The notes under the pieces: model-generated | What the model was told of the DNA's origin: nothing | What the model saw: the letters and a program-made list of their open reading frames with translations, nothing else | The model's database searches: none | NCBI GenBank assembly: GCA_016716525.1 | Contig: JADJWE010000001.1 | Span: forward strand, 186,001-250,000 | Source: Candidatus Flexicrinis affinis | Lineage (GTDB): Bacteria > Chloroflexota > Anaerolineae > Aggregatilineales > Phototrophicaceae | Direction: 5' to 3' | Length of the DNA: 64,000 bases | In this document: positions 1 through 7,072 of the stretch, piece after piece | Position numbering within the stretch: position 1 is the first letter of the stretch | Layout: the number at the start of each line of letters is the position of its first letter | Position numbers and translations under genes: made by a program

Positions 1-441
1 CTGGATCACCGTGGTGATTACGACCAGCGCGAACGCATTGGCCGTGAACTTGGCGACAATGAACGCCGTGCGCGACACCGGCTTCGACAGGATCCACGCC
101 GCTGTCCCGCTCTTCTTCTCATCGATGATCGAGCCTTGCATCACGATGATGGCGCCGATCACGGTGAACAGGCCGGCCATGATGACAAGGTTGAACAGAG
201 CGCTCTGAACCGCAAAGTCTGCCGAGATCTCCGACTGTTCCGCAACCTCTCCATCCGGGCCAAGCGTCGGCGTCGCCAGCATCATGGCGCCGATGCCGTT
301 GATCACAGCCAGCCAAATGAGGACATTGATCCACCAGCGGCGAGTTCGCCACCACTCGCGGTGTTCGCGGCGCAGCACGTTGGCGAAGCCGGTGCGCCAG
401 CCGCTTTCTTCGACGGGTTGGAATGCGACGTTAGCGGACAT
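1..441 (-). CDS. ABC-2 type transporter permease, N-terminal part (runs off the window)
   Basis: Reading from the ATG at 441 gives 147 residues that continue past base 1. The chain begins with a basic, Trp-rich cytoplasmic segment (REHREWWRTRRWW), then a membrane segment (INVLIWLAVINGIGAMML). After a polar loop comes a second membrane segment (LVIMAGLFTVIGAIIVMQGSI) followed by the sequence IIDEKKSGTAAWILSKPVSR. That last stretch is typical of ABC-2 permeases (ABC2_membrane family), where it forms the cytoplasmic coupling loop. The start overlaps the stop of the upstream ATPase by 11 bases, so the two form one exporter. The substrate cannot be told from the sequence. Confidence 0.82.
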   Translation of the reverse strand, partial: MSANVAFQPVEESGWRTGFANVLRREHREWWRTRRWWINVLIWLAVINGIGAMMLATPTLGPDGEVAEQSEISADFAVQSALFNLVIMAGLFTVIGAIIVMQGSIIDEKKSGTAAWILSKPVSRTAFIVAKFTANAFALVVITTVIQ

Positions 442-1399
442 GCTGTTCTTCTCCGATCATGCTCATGAACACTTCCTCGAGGTCGTACTTCTTGCGGCCA
501 AACTCGGTGACGGTCAGCGCTGGATCGTCCAGCACGAGCCGCAGCAGGTTGGATTCGGCGGCGGCTTCGTCATTCACGGCGACCTGCCACGTGGTATGGC
601 CATTGTGGTTGGGCACGACATTGAGTGATGCCACCCACGGCTGGCTTGAGACGCGCGCGCTGTGTACGCCGTCCACATGACCCTTCAGCCCAAGCGTATA
701 GACCACACCCTCGTTGCCGGCGAGCAGTGTCTCGACCGGCGCCTGCGCGATCAGTTGACCCTGCTTCAGGATGGCGACCGTGTCGCTGACACGTTGAACG
801 TCGCTCAGGATGTGGGTCGAGTAGAAAATGGTGGTGTGTTTGCGCAGACGCTCCATGACCTCCAGCACATCATGGCGGCCCATCGGGTCGAGCGAGGCGG
901 CCGGCTCGTCGAGGATCAGCAGGTCGGGGTAGTTGATCTGCGCCTGCGCGATACCGAGCCGCTGGCGCTCGCCGCCCGAGAAGCCGCGGATCGGTCGATC
1001 TGCCTTGGTGGACAGGCCGACTAATTCGAGCGTCTCTTCGATGCGGTCTTCGATCGCGGATTGCGGACCGGCGTAGAAGAAGCGGGCGGTGAACCGCAGG
1101 GTCTGGCGCGCGGTCATGCCTTCGTAGTAACGCGGGTCTTGCGCCAGATAACCGACGCGTTTGCGGATTTCCGTGCTTTCGGTGACGATGTCTTGACCGA
1201 ACACGCGCCCGCTGCCGCCGGTCGGCTGTGCCAGCCCCAATAGAAGCTTGATGGTGGTCGTCTTGCCTGCGCCGTTGGGCCCGAGGAAGCCAAAGATGGA
1301 GTTCTTGGCGACCTTCAGGTTCAACGACTGCACGGCGTTGACGCCCTTGAACGTCTTGGTCAGATTCTGAGTTTCGATAACGAGCGTACTGTCGTTCAT
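431..1399 (-). CDS. ABC transporter ATP-binding protein (ABC-2 / CcmA-like exporter)
   Basis: This 322-residue ATPase has Walker A GPNGAGKTTT near residue 42, the signature FSGGERQRLG, Walker B LLILDEPAASLDP and the switch His in STHIL. The last 100 residues form an accessory domain of the kind found in ABC-2 exporters (YadG/CcmA type). It ends inside the start of the permease and follows an 81-residue gene on the same strand. GGGAGG lies upstream of the ATG. It should power export of an unknown substrate such as a drug, lipid or peptide. Confidence 0.9.
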   Translation of the reverse strand: MNDSTLVIETQNLTKTFKGVNAVQSLNLKVAKNSIFGFLGPNGAGKTTTIKLLLGLAQPTGGSGRVFGQDIVTESTEIRKRVGYLAQDPRYYEGMTARQTLRFTARFFYAGPQSAIEDRIEETLELVGLSTKADRPIRGFSGGERQRLGIAQAQINYPDLLILDEPAASLDPMGRHDVLEVMERLRKHTTIFYSTHILSDVQRVSDTVAILKQGQLIAQAPVETLLAGNEGVVYTLGLKGHVDGVHSARVSSQPWVASLNVVPNHNGHTTWQVAVNDEAAAESNLLRLVLDDPALTVTEFGRKKYDLEEVFMSMIGEEQHVR

Positions 1400-1457
1400 G
1401 ATTGATTTGGCCTCCCTAGGCGGTTGTCTCCGGCGAAATTGGTGTGGTTGGTCGTCC

Positions 1458-1703
1458 TCATGGTCCCCCGTTGCTGTTATCCGCTCCGCTGTCGCGAGCG
1501 TCGGCGGTCGGATTGACCGATACCAGCGGTACCCCCATATCGCGCAGGCGGTTCAAGACCCCGTGGAGGGCGGCTTGATCGGGAAGTTTGCCGGCGAGGA
1601 CGGTGTTTCCACCCGCCTCGTGATGGACGACAAGCCCGTTCAGCCAATCCGACCACGTCTCGTCCAGATGCCCGCGGATGCGAATCTCGTAGTGCTGGGC
1701 CAT
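1458..1703 (-). CDS. Small conserved hypothetical protein upstream of the ABC exporter
   Basis: This 81-residue protein begins MAQHYEIRIRGHLDETW, continues with a WLNGLVVHHEAGGNTVL segment and an amphipathic helix with QAALHGVLNRLRDMGVPL, and has a polar, low-complexity tail. It has no signal peptide or membrane segment. The pattern of a strand followed by G-x-L-x-D-W and a helix resembles short proteins I recall as common in Chloroflexota, often beside ABC exporters or stress genes; that recollection is not testable here. AAGG precedes the ATG. It is 58 bases upstream of the ATPase and probably co-transcribed. Function is unknown. Confidence 0.6.
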   Translation of the reverse strand: MAQHYEIRIRGHLDETWSDWLNGLVVHHEAGGNTVLAGKLPDQAALHGVLNRLRDMGVPLVSVNPTADARDSGADNSNGGP

Positions 1704-1836
1704 ACGCTTAACCTTTCGACTTGCTGAACGTGGATCTCGGAGTCTGCGTGCGTTTGGTTGATCTGTTTATTGGCCGCTGCGGCTGCCTGTCGAGGCTTCG
1801 CTGCGGGTATTGCATACTGCTCAATGTAAACGGTTT

Positions 1837-1886
1837 GCGGGTTGATGCGGGGTATCCAAAGGGCGTATTTCGGGGGTTGATTGTTG
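1837..1886 (+). repeat. Intergenic repeat, copy A
   Basis: This 50-base stretch has the core GGTATCCAAAGGGCGTATTT followed by CGGGGGTTGATTGTTGG. It recurs with few changes at 5780-5826 (copy B) and 6957-7006 (copy C), all in the same orientation. Copy A abuts the hairpin that follows the hydrolase gene ending at 1923. No such similarity is seen among the coding regions. The rest of 1704-1836 shows nothing I can assign. Confidence 0.7.
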
Positions 1887-1915
1887 GAGGGGTAGTCGAT
1901 CGGCCACCCCTCCAA
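1884..1915 (-). terminator. Hairpin terminator after the first hydrolase
   Basis: A perfect 9-bp stem pairs TTGGAGGGG (1884-1892) with CCCCTCCAA (1907-1915) around a 14-base loop. It starts 8 bases past the stop of the minus-strand hydrolase. There is no clear U-tract, so it could also act as a 3' mRNA stabiliser. Confidence 0.6.
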
Positions 1916-1922
1916 GCCCAAG

Positions 1923-2951
1923 TTACTGCACCAGCGGCTCCCCCGACCGCACGGCCCCGACCACTGCATCGATCGCCTCGCTGACCTGCGCCGCATACCG
2001 TTTGTCGGTCAGCAAGGTATTGTGGCCGGCGCCTTCGATCTCCTCATACACGGTGTTGCTTGACAGCGCCGCGAGTTCCACTTGCAGCGCGCGCTCCGTG
2101 TCGCGGGAGGGACCTTCCGGGTAGGTCAGGGCCACCAGCACAGCTAAGGGTAGGTCGTTGAGCGCACCGGAATCGCGGCCTTGCGCGAGGGTCGCCTCGA
2201 AGGCGTCCAGATCGGCGCGCTGGCTGTCCCAGTACTGATTGGTGCCCATCTCCGCTTTGAGCGCCGCGTTGTCCGACTCAGGCAGGCTGAAGCTGCTCCC
2301 GCCGGCCACCAAGCGCATCAGGCCGACGCGGGCGGCGACACTGCTGATCGACGCCATCGCCTGCATGGTTTGGATCGATTCCCCCTGACGCTCAAACGTA
2401 TCGGGATGCGTGGCGTCGATCAGGACCAAGCCGGCTACCTCGTCCGGGTACTGGCGCTGGTAGACGCGGCTGAAAAGACCGCCCAGCGAGTGGCCGGCCA
2501 GCACATAGGGCGGCTCAATTCCAGCGGCGGCCAACAGCCCATGCAATTCGGCGGCACGGTGCAGCGCATCGCGGGGTTCTGGTCTGGCATCGCTGTAGCC
2601 ATAACCGGCGCGGTCAAACGCGCAGACGCGGGTTGTTTGCGCGACTTCGGCCTGCACCCACGCCGAAAGCCCCACGGCGCCAGCGTCAAGCACGACCGTC
2701 GGGCTGCCTTCGCCTGTGCAGTACAAGTGCATCGGGTAGCCGCCCACATCATAGAGCTGGCCGCGTGGCGCGAAGGCACGCCGGTCCGCCTCTGTAGCCG
2801 CTACCTGATAGACTGCGCCCAGCACCATGAGCGCCAGCAGGACGATGCCGAACCATTTGGCCAAACGGCCGACAAGCGCGAGGCAGCCCCGCCTGTGCTG
2901 TTCACGCTGCCCGGTAGAGGCGCGTCCTTGGATCGATGATACGGTTGTCAT
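1923..2951 (-). CDS. Membrane-anchored alpha/beta hydrolase
   Basis: This 342-residue protein has a basic N-terminus, one membrane segment (FGIVLLALMVLGAVYQVAA), then an alpha/beta-hydrolase domain facing outward. The family features are the strand SPTVVLDAG, the FDRAGYGYSD oxyanion-region motif, the nucleophile elbow GHSLGG (Ser) and the catalytic His in GAGHNTLL; the acid residue is less certain. A TTG six bases upstream is possible, but the ATG at 2951 has GAGGAGG at ideal spacing, so I use it. It lies two bases after the stop of the next hydrolase upstream and is clearly paralogous to the gene at 5861-6901, with which it shares TEAD-(x5)-APRGQLY. The ester or lipid substrate is unknown. 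Confidence 0.82.
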   Translation of the reverse strand: MTTVSSIQGRASTGQREQHRRGCLALVGRLAKWFGIVLLALMVLGAVYQVAATEADRRAFAPRGQLYDVGGYPMHLYCTGEGSPTVVLDAGAVGLSAWVQAEVAQTTRVCAFDRAGYGYSDARPEPRDALHRAAELHGLLAAAGIEPPYVLAGHSLGGLFSRVYQRQYPDEVAGLVLIDATHPDTFERQGESIQTMQAMASISSVAARVGLMRLVAGGSSFSLPESDNAALKAEMGTNQYWDSQRADLDAFEATLAQGRDSGALNDLPLAVLVALTYPEGPSRDTERALQVELAALSSNTVYEEIEGAGHNTLLTDKRYAAQVSEAIDAVVGAVRSGEPLVQ

Positions 2952-2953
2952 GT

Positions 2954-4129
2954 TCAACCTCCTCTGCGGATTACGGGCTGATGCTCGGCTTGAATCGCTT
3001 GCTGAACCGAGGCCAGCGGTTGACCGGTCTGCGCGGCGAGAATGACCTGACGGATGGACTGGCTGACCTGTGCGGCGTACTCGCTTCTGGCCACCAACGA
3101 CTCGTGTGTTGCGCCCTCGACAATGCGACGGGCACTGTTCGAGGAAAGGTCCATCAACTCGTCTTGCAAGCGGGTAAGTTCATCGCCGAACAGAGGCTGT
3201 TCGCTGACACCCAACACCATGACCGGCAGGTCGCCGAGCGGCTTTGCGGTGTTGATTTGTGGCCGGCTGTGGTCGTTCCACGCGGCGGCCTGCTGCGACT
3301 CCGTCACCCAGCAGCTGCGGAGCGCAGTGTGCGCGACGATGGGCGCAGCGATGTCCGGCGGCATACCGGACGTGATCAACTTGGCCGCGCCTTTGACCAC
3401 ACGGCCGTAACCGAACCGGCAGAGCTCGCCCTGAAACCGCATCATGCGCGCCAGAATCCGATCGGCGTTCGGGATGGGCATGTGCTTCCACTGATCCGGG
3501 TGTGAGGCATCGACCAGTACAAGCCCGACGACCTCGTTCGGGTACAGATCGGCAAAGACCCGAACGACCAGCCCGCCGAAGGACCAGCCTGCCAACACAT
3601 AAGGCCCGGTGATCCCCGCGCTGGACAAGGCGGCGCGAAGCTCGCGCGCACAGGTCTGAGCGTCGCGGCGGCTGGGGCTGGTATCGCTCCAGCCGAACCC
3701 GGCCCGGTCATACGCAACAACGCGCGTATCTTGGGCCAGTTCGGTCTGCGCCCAGTGCCAGTTCAGCGCGAAGGCTGCCATGCCGCCTTCGAGAATGACA
3801 GTCGGCTTGCCGGTGTCTTCACCCATGACCAACAGATGAAGATTGAAGCCTCCGGCATCGGCGAGGACGCCGGGGCGTGCATGCGCGCGGCGATCGCGGC
3901 GCACGGCGTAGGCCTGATACAGACCGCCGATCACCGCCGCACCGGCGATGAGGGCGCCGATGATCAGCATGACGACCCGCACCCACGCGAACGCAATCGC
4001 GGCGAGGACGACGACGACGAGCAGAGCGATACCGATAACCGGGAGCAGCTTAGCGATCTTGGCGATGCGTTTCGCCTCTGTATTGCGCGGTGACTCAGTG
4101 GCCGGGTTCAGAGTTGTTGAGGGCTGCAT
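2954..4129 (-). CDS. Membrane-anchored alpha/beta hydrolase with two N-terminal membrane segments
   Basis: The 391-residue chain begins with a polar 25-residue head, then two hydrophobic segments (LLPVIGIALLVVVVLAAIAFAW and VVMLIIGALIAGAAVIGGLYQ). The hydrolase domain has KPTVILEGG, YDRAGFGWSD, the nucleophile elbow AGWSFGG (Ser) and a late His in GATHESL. An ATG at 4144 is in frame, but the ATG at 4129 has GGAGG eight bases upstream and is preferred. It is translationally coupled to the hydrolase that follows, with a 2-base gap between stop and start. The second membrane segment and the GWSFGG elbow set it apart from its two neighbours (GHSLGG and GHSFGA). Confidence 0.82.
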   Translation of the reverse strand: MQPSTTLNPATESPRNTEAKRIAKIAKLLPVIGIALLVVVVLAAIAFAWVRVVMLIIGALIAGAAVIGGLYQAYAVRRDRRAHARPGVLADAGGFNLHLLVMGEDTGKPTVILEGGMAAFALNWHWAQTELAQDTRVVAYDRAGFGWSDTSPSRRDAQTCARELRAALSSAGITGPYVLAGWSFGGLVVRVFADLYPNEVVGLVLVDASHPDQWKHMPIPNADRILARMMRFQGELCRFGYGRVVKGAAKLITSGMPPDIAAPIVAHTALRSCWVTESQQAAAWNDHSRPQINTAKPLGDLPVMVLGVSEQPLFGDELTRLQDELMDLSSNSARRIVEGATHESLVARSEYAAQVSQSIRQVILAAQTGQPLASVQQAIQAEHQPVIRRGG

Positions 4130-4193
4130 GTCGAGGTCCTCCATCGTTGTGAGTTAGATAGGGTGACGCAGTGGATCGAGAGATCGCGGGCAT

Positions 4194-4227
4194 AGGGTCG
4201 GTCATCATGCAGGACGGGACCGACCCT
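4194..4227 (-). terminator. Hairpin between the membrane-protein gene and the hydrolase pair
   Basis: A 10-bp stem (AGGGTCGGTC at 4194-4203 with GACCGACCCT at 4218-4227) closes a 14-base loop. It lies 20 bases past the stop of the gene ending at 4247. This suggests the RDD/membrane-protein pair and the hydrolase pair are separate transcription units, or that downstream expression is reduced. Confidence 0.6.
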
Positions 4228-4246
4228 CGTTGGACAAGCTAGAACG

Positions 4247-5290
4247 TCAGGACACTGGAACCTCGACATAGCGCGCGTCCGATGTCGAACGGCGCGGGGT
4301 AATCAGGCTCACGATCAACAGGACGAAGGCGGCCAGACACACGATCGCACCAACTTGGAGGACACTGCCGCCAACGCGCTGAATTGCCGGTACGATCACC
4401 TCGGCGACGGCCTGCTCGAACGCCTCGCTGTAAACGGTATTCCAGCGTGCCGTCGTCAGGCTGCGGCTGACCGGACCGGTCAACAGAGGCGACCCCAAGA
4501 CGAAACCGGCTGCAACGAATAGCGACCCGGGGGCGAACAGCGACGAACTGAGCCACCTGAGCTGTCCGCGCGGATCGGAACCGCCCAGTGCGCTGGCAGC
4601 GACCGCAGCAGCAAGCGCCATTGCGGCGACGAGCAGCACCGCGAGGTCGAGCAAGCCGCGTACATTCCCGCTCAGTCTCCATCCGAAGCGCCACCCGATG
4701 GCATCCATACCGGGCCATGAGTTGAACGCGATTTCGTCGGGCAGTTCGTCGACGAGCACAGGCAGGGCGAATTCGATCTGCGACGCGGTCTCGGTGGTGG
4801 TCGAGCCCGGGGCGATGCAGCGCGACACAAGCCCACCATCCGCGATCGAATTCTGTCCGGCGTCACAAGGCGGGAGCGCAGCGGCGAGAGCAGCAGCAAA
4901 CCGTGCGCCGGCGTCGCCCGTGAACGCGGCCTTGACTGATATGAGGTCGAACGTGATCGTCATCTGATTGTCGAACCGGTCGAGCTGATCGAAGGCTTGG
5001 TTGACCGCCTGCACGGCCTGATCGCGCAGCAAGGTGGGCGTAACGACCTCACGCAGAGCAGCGGACAATGCGTTATCGGGGATCTGCTGCGCCGCAATGA
5101 CCTCGACGTCGATGAGCCAGATGGGGACCTCATCGGTCAGCATAGGCTCGTACAGGCGCGCATCGCTGACCAATGCGGTGTAGAAGGCGCGATCGAGAAG
5201 CCACGGCCGGACGGCGGCGAGGGACATTGCGGCCAGCGCCAGCGGCATGAAGACGGCGATCACGATGAACAGGGCGAGACTCTTGCGCAT
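4247..5290 (-). CDS. Integral membrane protein of unknown function
   Basis: This 347-residue protein has an N-terminal membrane segment (LALFIVIAVFMPLALAAMSLAA). A roughly 190-residue extracytoplasmic domain follows, with two Cys (PPCDAGQ and SRCIAPG) spaced as for a disulfide. Three further membrane segments are visible near residues 217-236 (LLDLAVLLVAAMALAAAVAA), 255-275 and 315-335. The Cys pair, a large soluble loop and C-terminal helices give no recognisable enzyme motif. It follows an RDD-family gene by 30 bases with a good AAAGGAG site, so the two probably form one membrane unit. I do not recognise the family. Confidence 0.72.
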   Translation of the reverse strand: MRKSLALFIVIAVFMPLALAAMSLAAVRPWLLDRAFYTALVSDARLYEPMLTDEVPIWLIDVEVIAAQQIPDNALSAALREVVTPTLLRDQAVQAVNQAFDQLDRFDNQMTITFDLISVKAAFTGDAGARFAAALAAALPPCDAGQNSIADGGLVSRCIAPGSTTTETASQIEFALPVLVDELPDEIAFNSWPGMDAIGWRFGWRLSGNVRGLLDLAVLLVAAMALAAAVAASALGGSDPRGQLRWLSSSLFAPGSLFVAAGFVLGSPLLTGPVSRSLTTARWNTVYSEAFEQAVAEVIVPAIQRVGGSVLQVGAIVCLAAFVLLIVSLITPRRSTSDARYVEVPVS

Positions 5291-5320
5291 GGCGTTTCTC
5301 CTTTGCGATCTGTCACAGAA

Positions 5321-5722
5321 TTAGGTGGTTTTGACGACGTAGGTTTGGGCCATCTTGTCGTGCAAGCCCTGCCGATCGTGGTCGATGAACGCCCACAGCC
5401 CGCCGACGACGCTGACATAGTTGACGATCATCCCGATGTGGCGAAGGACGGCGTCGGCATCACCAATCGGTGTGCCGTCCGTCTTAATCACGCGAATCTT
5501 CATGAACACCTTGCCGGGCGTCTGCCCGTTGTTGCGTGTCAGGAAGAACCACGTATAGATGAAGCCGATCAGGAGGCCTGCCCCGAAGCCGACGCCGTGG
5601 GCAGTCGCCACGCCGGCGCCCGAGATAATGGACAGGATTGCGCCGTCGATGAGCCATGCAAACACGCGTTGCTCAAGGTCGGCCAGCTCGTAGGTCGTAC
5701 GTTCAGCGAATTCAGTGGACAT
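5321..5722 (-). CDS. RDD family membrane protein
   Basis: This 133-residue protein has the RDD signature: an Arg and Asp in the first helix (RVFAWLIDGAILSI), a second helix (FGAGLLIGFIYTWFF), then NGQTPGKVFMKIRVIKTDG, and a last helix ending with DHDRQGLHDKMAQTYVV. RDD proteins are short membrane proteins of largely unknown role, and some act as cation antiporters. It heads a two-gene unit with the membrane protein downstream. The family assignment is firm and the function is not. Confidence 0.88.
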   Translation of the reverse strand: MSTEFAERTTYELADLEQRVFAWLIDGAILSIISGAGVATAHGVGFGAGLLIGFIYTWFFLTRNNGQTPGKVFMKIRVIKTDGTPIGDADAVLRHIGMIVNYVSVVGGLWAFIDHDRQGLHDKMAQTYVVKTT

Positions 5723-5779
5723 GACTGTTTCTACTCCTGCGGGGTATGTACTGCCGATATGTCGACTTTAGGTTTGGTT

Positions 5780-5826
5780 GCGGTTGACGCGTGGTATCCA
5801 AAAGGCGTATTCGGGGGGTTGATAGT
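5780..5826 (+). repeat. Intergenic repeat, copy B
   Basis: This is the second copy of the roughly 50-base repeat, with core GGTATCCAAAAGGCGTATT followed by CGGGGGGTTGATAGT. It abuts the terminator hairpin at 5828-5855, just as copy A abuts the hairpin at 1884. With copy C it brackets the hydrolase gene at 5861-6901 as a direct repeat. Confidence 0.7.
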
Positions 5827-5827
5827 A

Positions 5828-5855
5828 AGCGGGGCGGTCGTTGGACCGCCCCGCT
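5828..5855 (-). terminator. Strong hairpin terminator after the third hydrolase
   Basis: A perfect 12-bp stem pairs AGCGGGGCGGTC (5828-5839) with GACCGCCCCGCT (5844-5855) around the loop GTTG. It begins six bases past the stop at 5861 on the minus strand. There is no pronounced U-tract. Confidence 0.7.
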
Positions 5856-5860
5856 ATTCG

Positions 5861-6901
5861 TCACTGCTGAAGGGGATCGCCCGTCTCTACGGCCCTGATG
5901 ACGTCCAAAATGGCGTCCGTCACTTGTTGGGCGTAGAGCTCATTGCCGAGGATCGATCCGTGGTCTGCACCATCGACAATCCGGGTCACGCTGTTAGACG
6001 AGTAATTCGCCGTCTCGTCGCGGACCTGAGCCATGTGTCCTCCGGTCATCGGACCTGCCCCCGCCCAAAGCACGATCAGAGGCAGATCACGCAAGTTCTT
6101 CGCAGTCGGCTCGGCCTCGATGAATGCTGGCATGGCGGTTATCGTCTCGGCATACGTGGCGTCGAGGGTTTGGTTGAGTGCCTGCCGGGTTGACAGCTCC
6201 TGAGCGATCTCTGACGGGTATCCGCTTGCAAGAAACGTGCCCGAAGTAGCGACGCGCATCACGCCTGTCCGAGTCATCACCCAGAGCACGCCCTGAACCA
6301 CATCGTTGAAGGACTTCCAACTTGGATAGTCGCTGTCGGCAGGAATCACGGTGCTGTCGACGAGGACAATGCCGATAACGTCCTGCGGGTATTGAGTCGC
6401 AAAGTTGCGTGCCCAGACCGCGCCGAACGAGTGGCCCGCGACCACATACGGTCCAGCGACGCCGGCGGTTTGGAGTAGAGCGTGGAGCTCTTCTACCACG
6501 ATCAGCGGGTCACGCGGCCCAATCGCCGCCTCGCTCCAACCTAAGCCAGCGCGGTCGTAGGCGCACACTCGTGTGTGTTGGGCAAGCTGGCGCTGCACCC
6601 AATACCACCACAGAGACTCGGCCGTTGCGCCTGCTTCCAGAATTACGGTCGGACTTCCTTCGCCCGCACAGTTGAGGTGAATCTGGCGGCCGTTCACTGT
6701 GTAGAGTTGACCGCGCGGAGCGTACTTGCCTTTGTCTGCTTCCGTAGCGATCGTCTGATAGCCCACGCCCAAGATGATGAGCGCCACTACGATGATGCCG
6801 AGCCACTTGAACACACGTAGTATTGCGGCGAGGCAGCCCCGTTTGCGCGGAGTAACTATTGCTGGTACTGAGCTTTCATGTCGCTGTGTCATGGCAGTCA
6901 T
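5861..6901 (-). CDS. Membrane-anchored alpha/beta hydrolase
   Basis: This 346-residue protein is a paralogue of the hydrolase at 1923-2951. It has a basic head, one membrane helix (WLGIIVVALIILGVGYQTIA), the shared TEADKGKYAPRGQLY linker, SPTVILEAG, YDRAGLGWSE, the nucleophile elbow GHSFGA and the late His in GADHGSIL. The ATG at 6901 has GAGGAG seven bases upstream; a second ATG three codons in is possible. It is divergent from the first LuxR-type regulator. The gene is bracketed by direct repeats B and C, consistent with a duplicated cassette. Confidence 0.82.
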   Translation of the reverse strand: MTAMTQRHESSVPAIVTPRKRGCLAAILRVFKWLGIIVVALIILGVGYQTIATEADKGKYAPRGQLYTVNGRQIHLNCAGEGSPTVILEAGATAESLWWYWVQRQLAQHTRVCAYDRAGLGWSEAAIGPRDPLIVVEELHALLQTAGVAGPYVVAGHSFGAVWARNFATQYPQDVIGIVLVDSTVIPADSDYPSWKSFNDVVQGVLWVMTRTGVMRVATSGTFLASGYPSEIAQELSTRQALNQTLDATYAETITAMPAFIEAEPTAKNLRDLPLIVLWAGAGPMTGGHMAQVRDETANYSSNSVTRIVDGADHGSILGNELYAQQVTDAILDVIRAVETGDPLQQ

Positions 6902-6956
6902 TTCGGTTCTCCTCGGACCTCGGGACAGTTGGTGTTCAACTCACGTTAGTCGCATA

Positions 6957-7006
6957 GCGGGTTGATACAGGGTATCCGAAAGGCGTATTTGGGTGGTTGA
7001 TTGTTT
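6957..7006 (+). repeat. Intergenic repeat, copy C
   Basis: This is the third copy of the family, with GCGGGTTGATACAGG then GGTATCCGAAAGGCGTATTT and GGGTGGTTGATTGTTTG. Unlike A and B it lies upstream of both divergent genes (hydrolase start at 6901, LuxR start at 7073) and ends just before the predicted -35 box of the regulator. Confidence 0.68.
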
Positions 7007-7012
7007 GTGTTT

Positions 7013-7041
7013 TTGTGGATTTGCGGGTGCGGCGCTAAACT
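7013..7041 (+). promoter_or_regulatory. Predicted promoter of the first LuxR/MalT-like gene
   Basis: TTGTGG (7013-7018) and TAAACT (7036-7041) are separated by 17 bases and lie 31 bases before the ATG at 7073. The same two boxes at the same spacing occur upstream of the paralogue at 9905. The bases from 7021 to 7067 match 9853-9899 with only three changes that I can find. Confidence 0.45.
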
Positions 7042-7072
7042 TCGACATCGCAACTGCAGCTTGGACATTCCC

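Noticed and set aside
3180..3720. Opposite-strand and alternate-frame open frames inside the hydrolase genes, and many like them throughout
   Set aside because: High GC leaves long open shadow frames. They lack motifs and their composition is biased to Arg, Pro and Ala.
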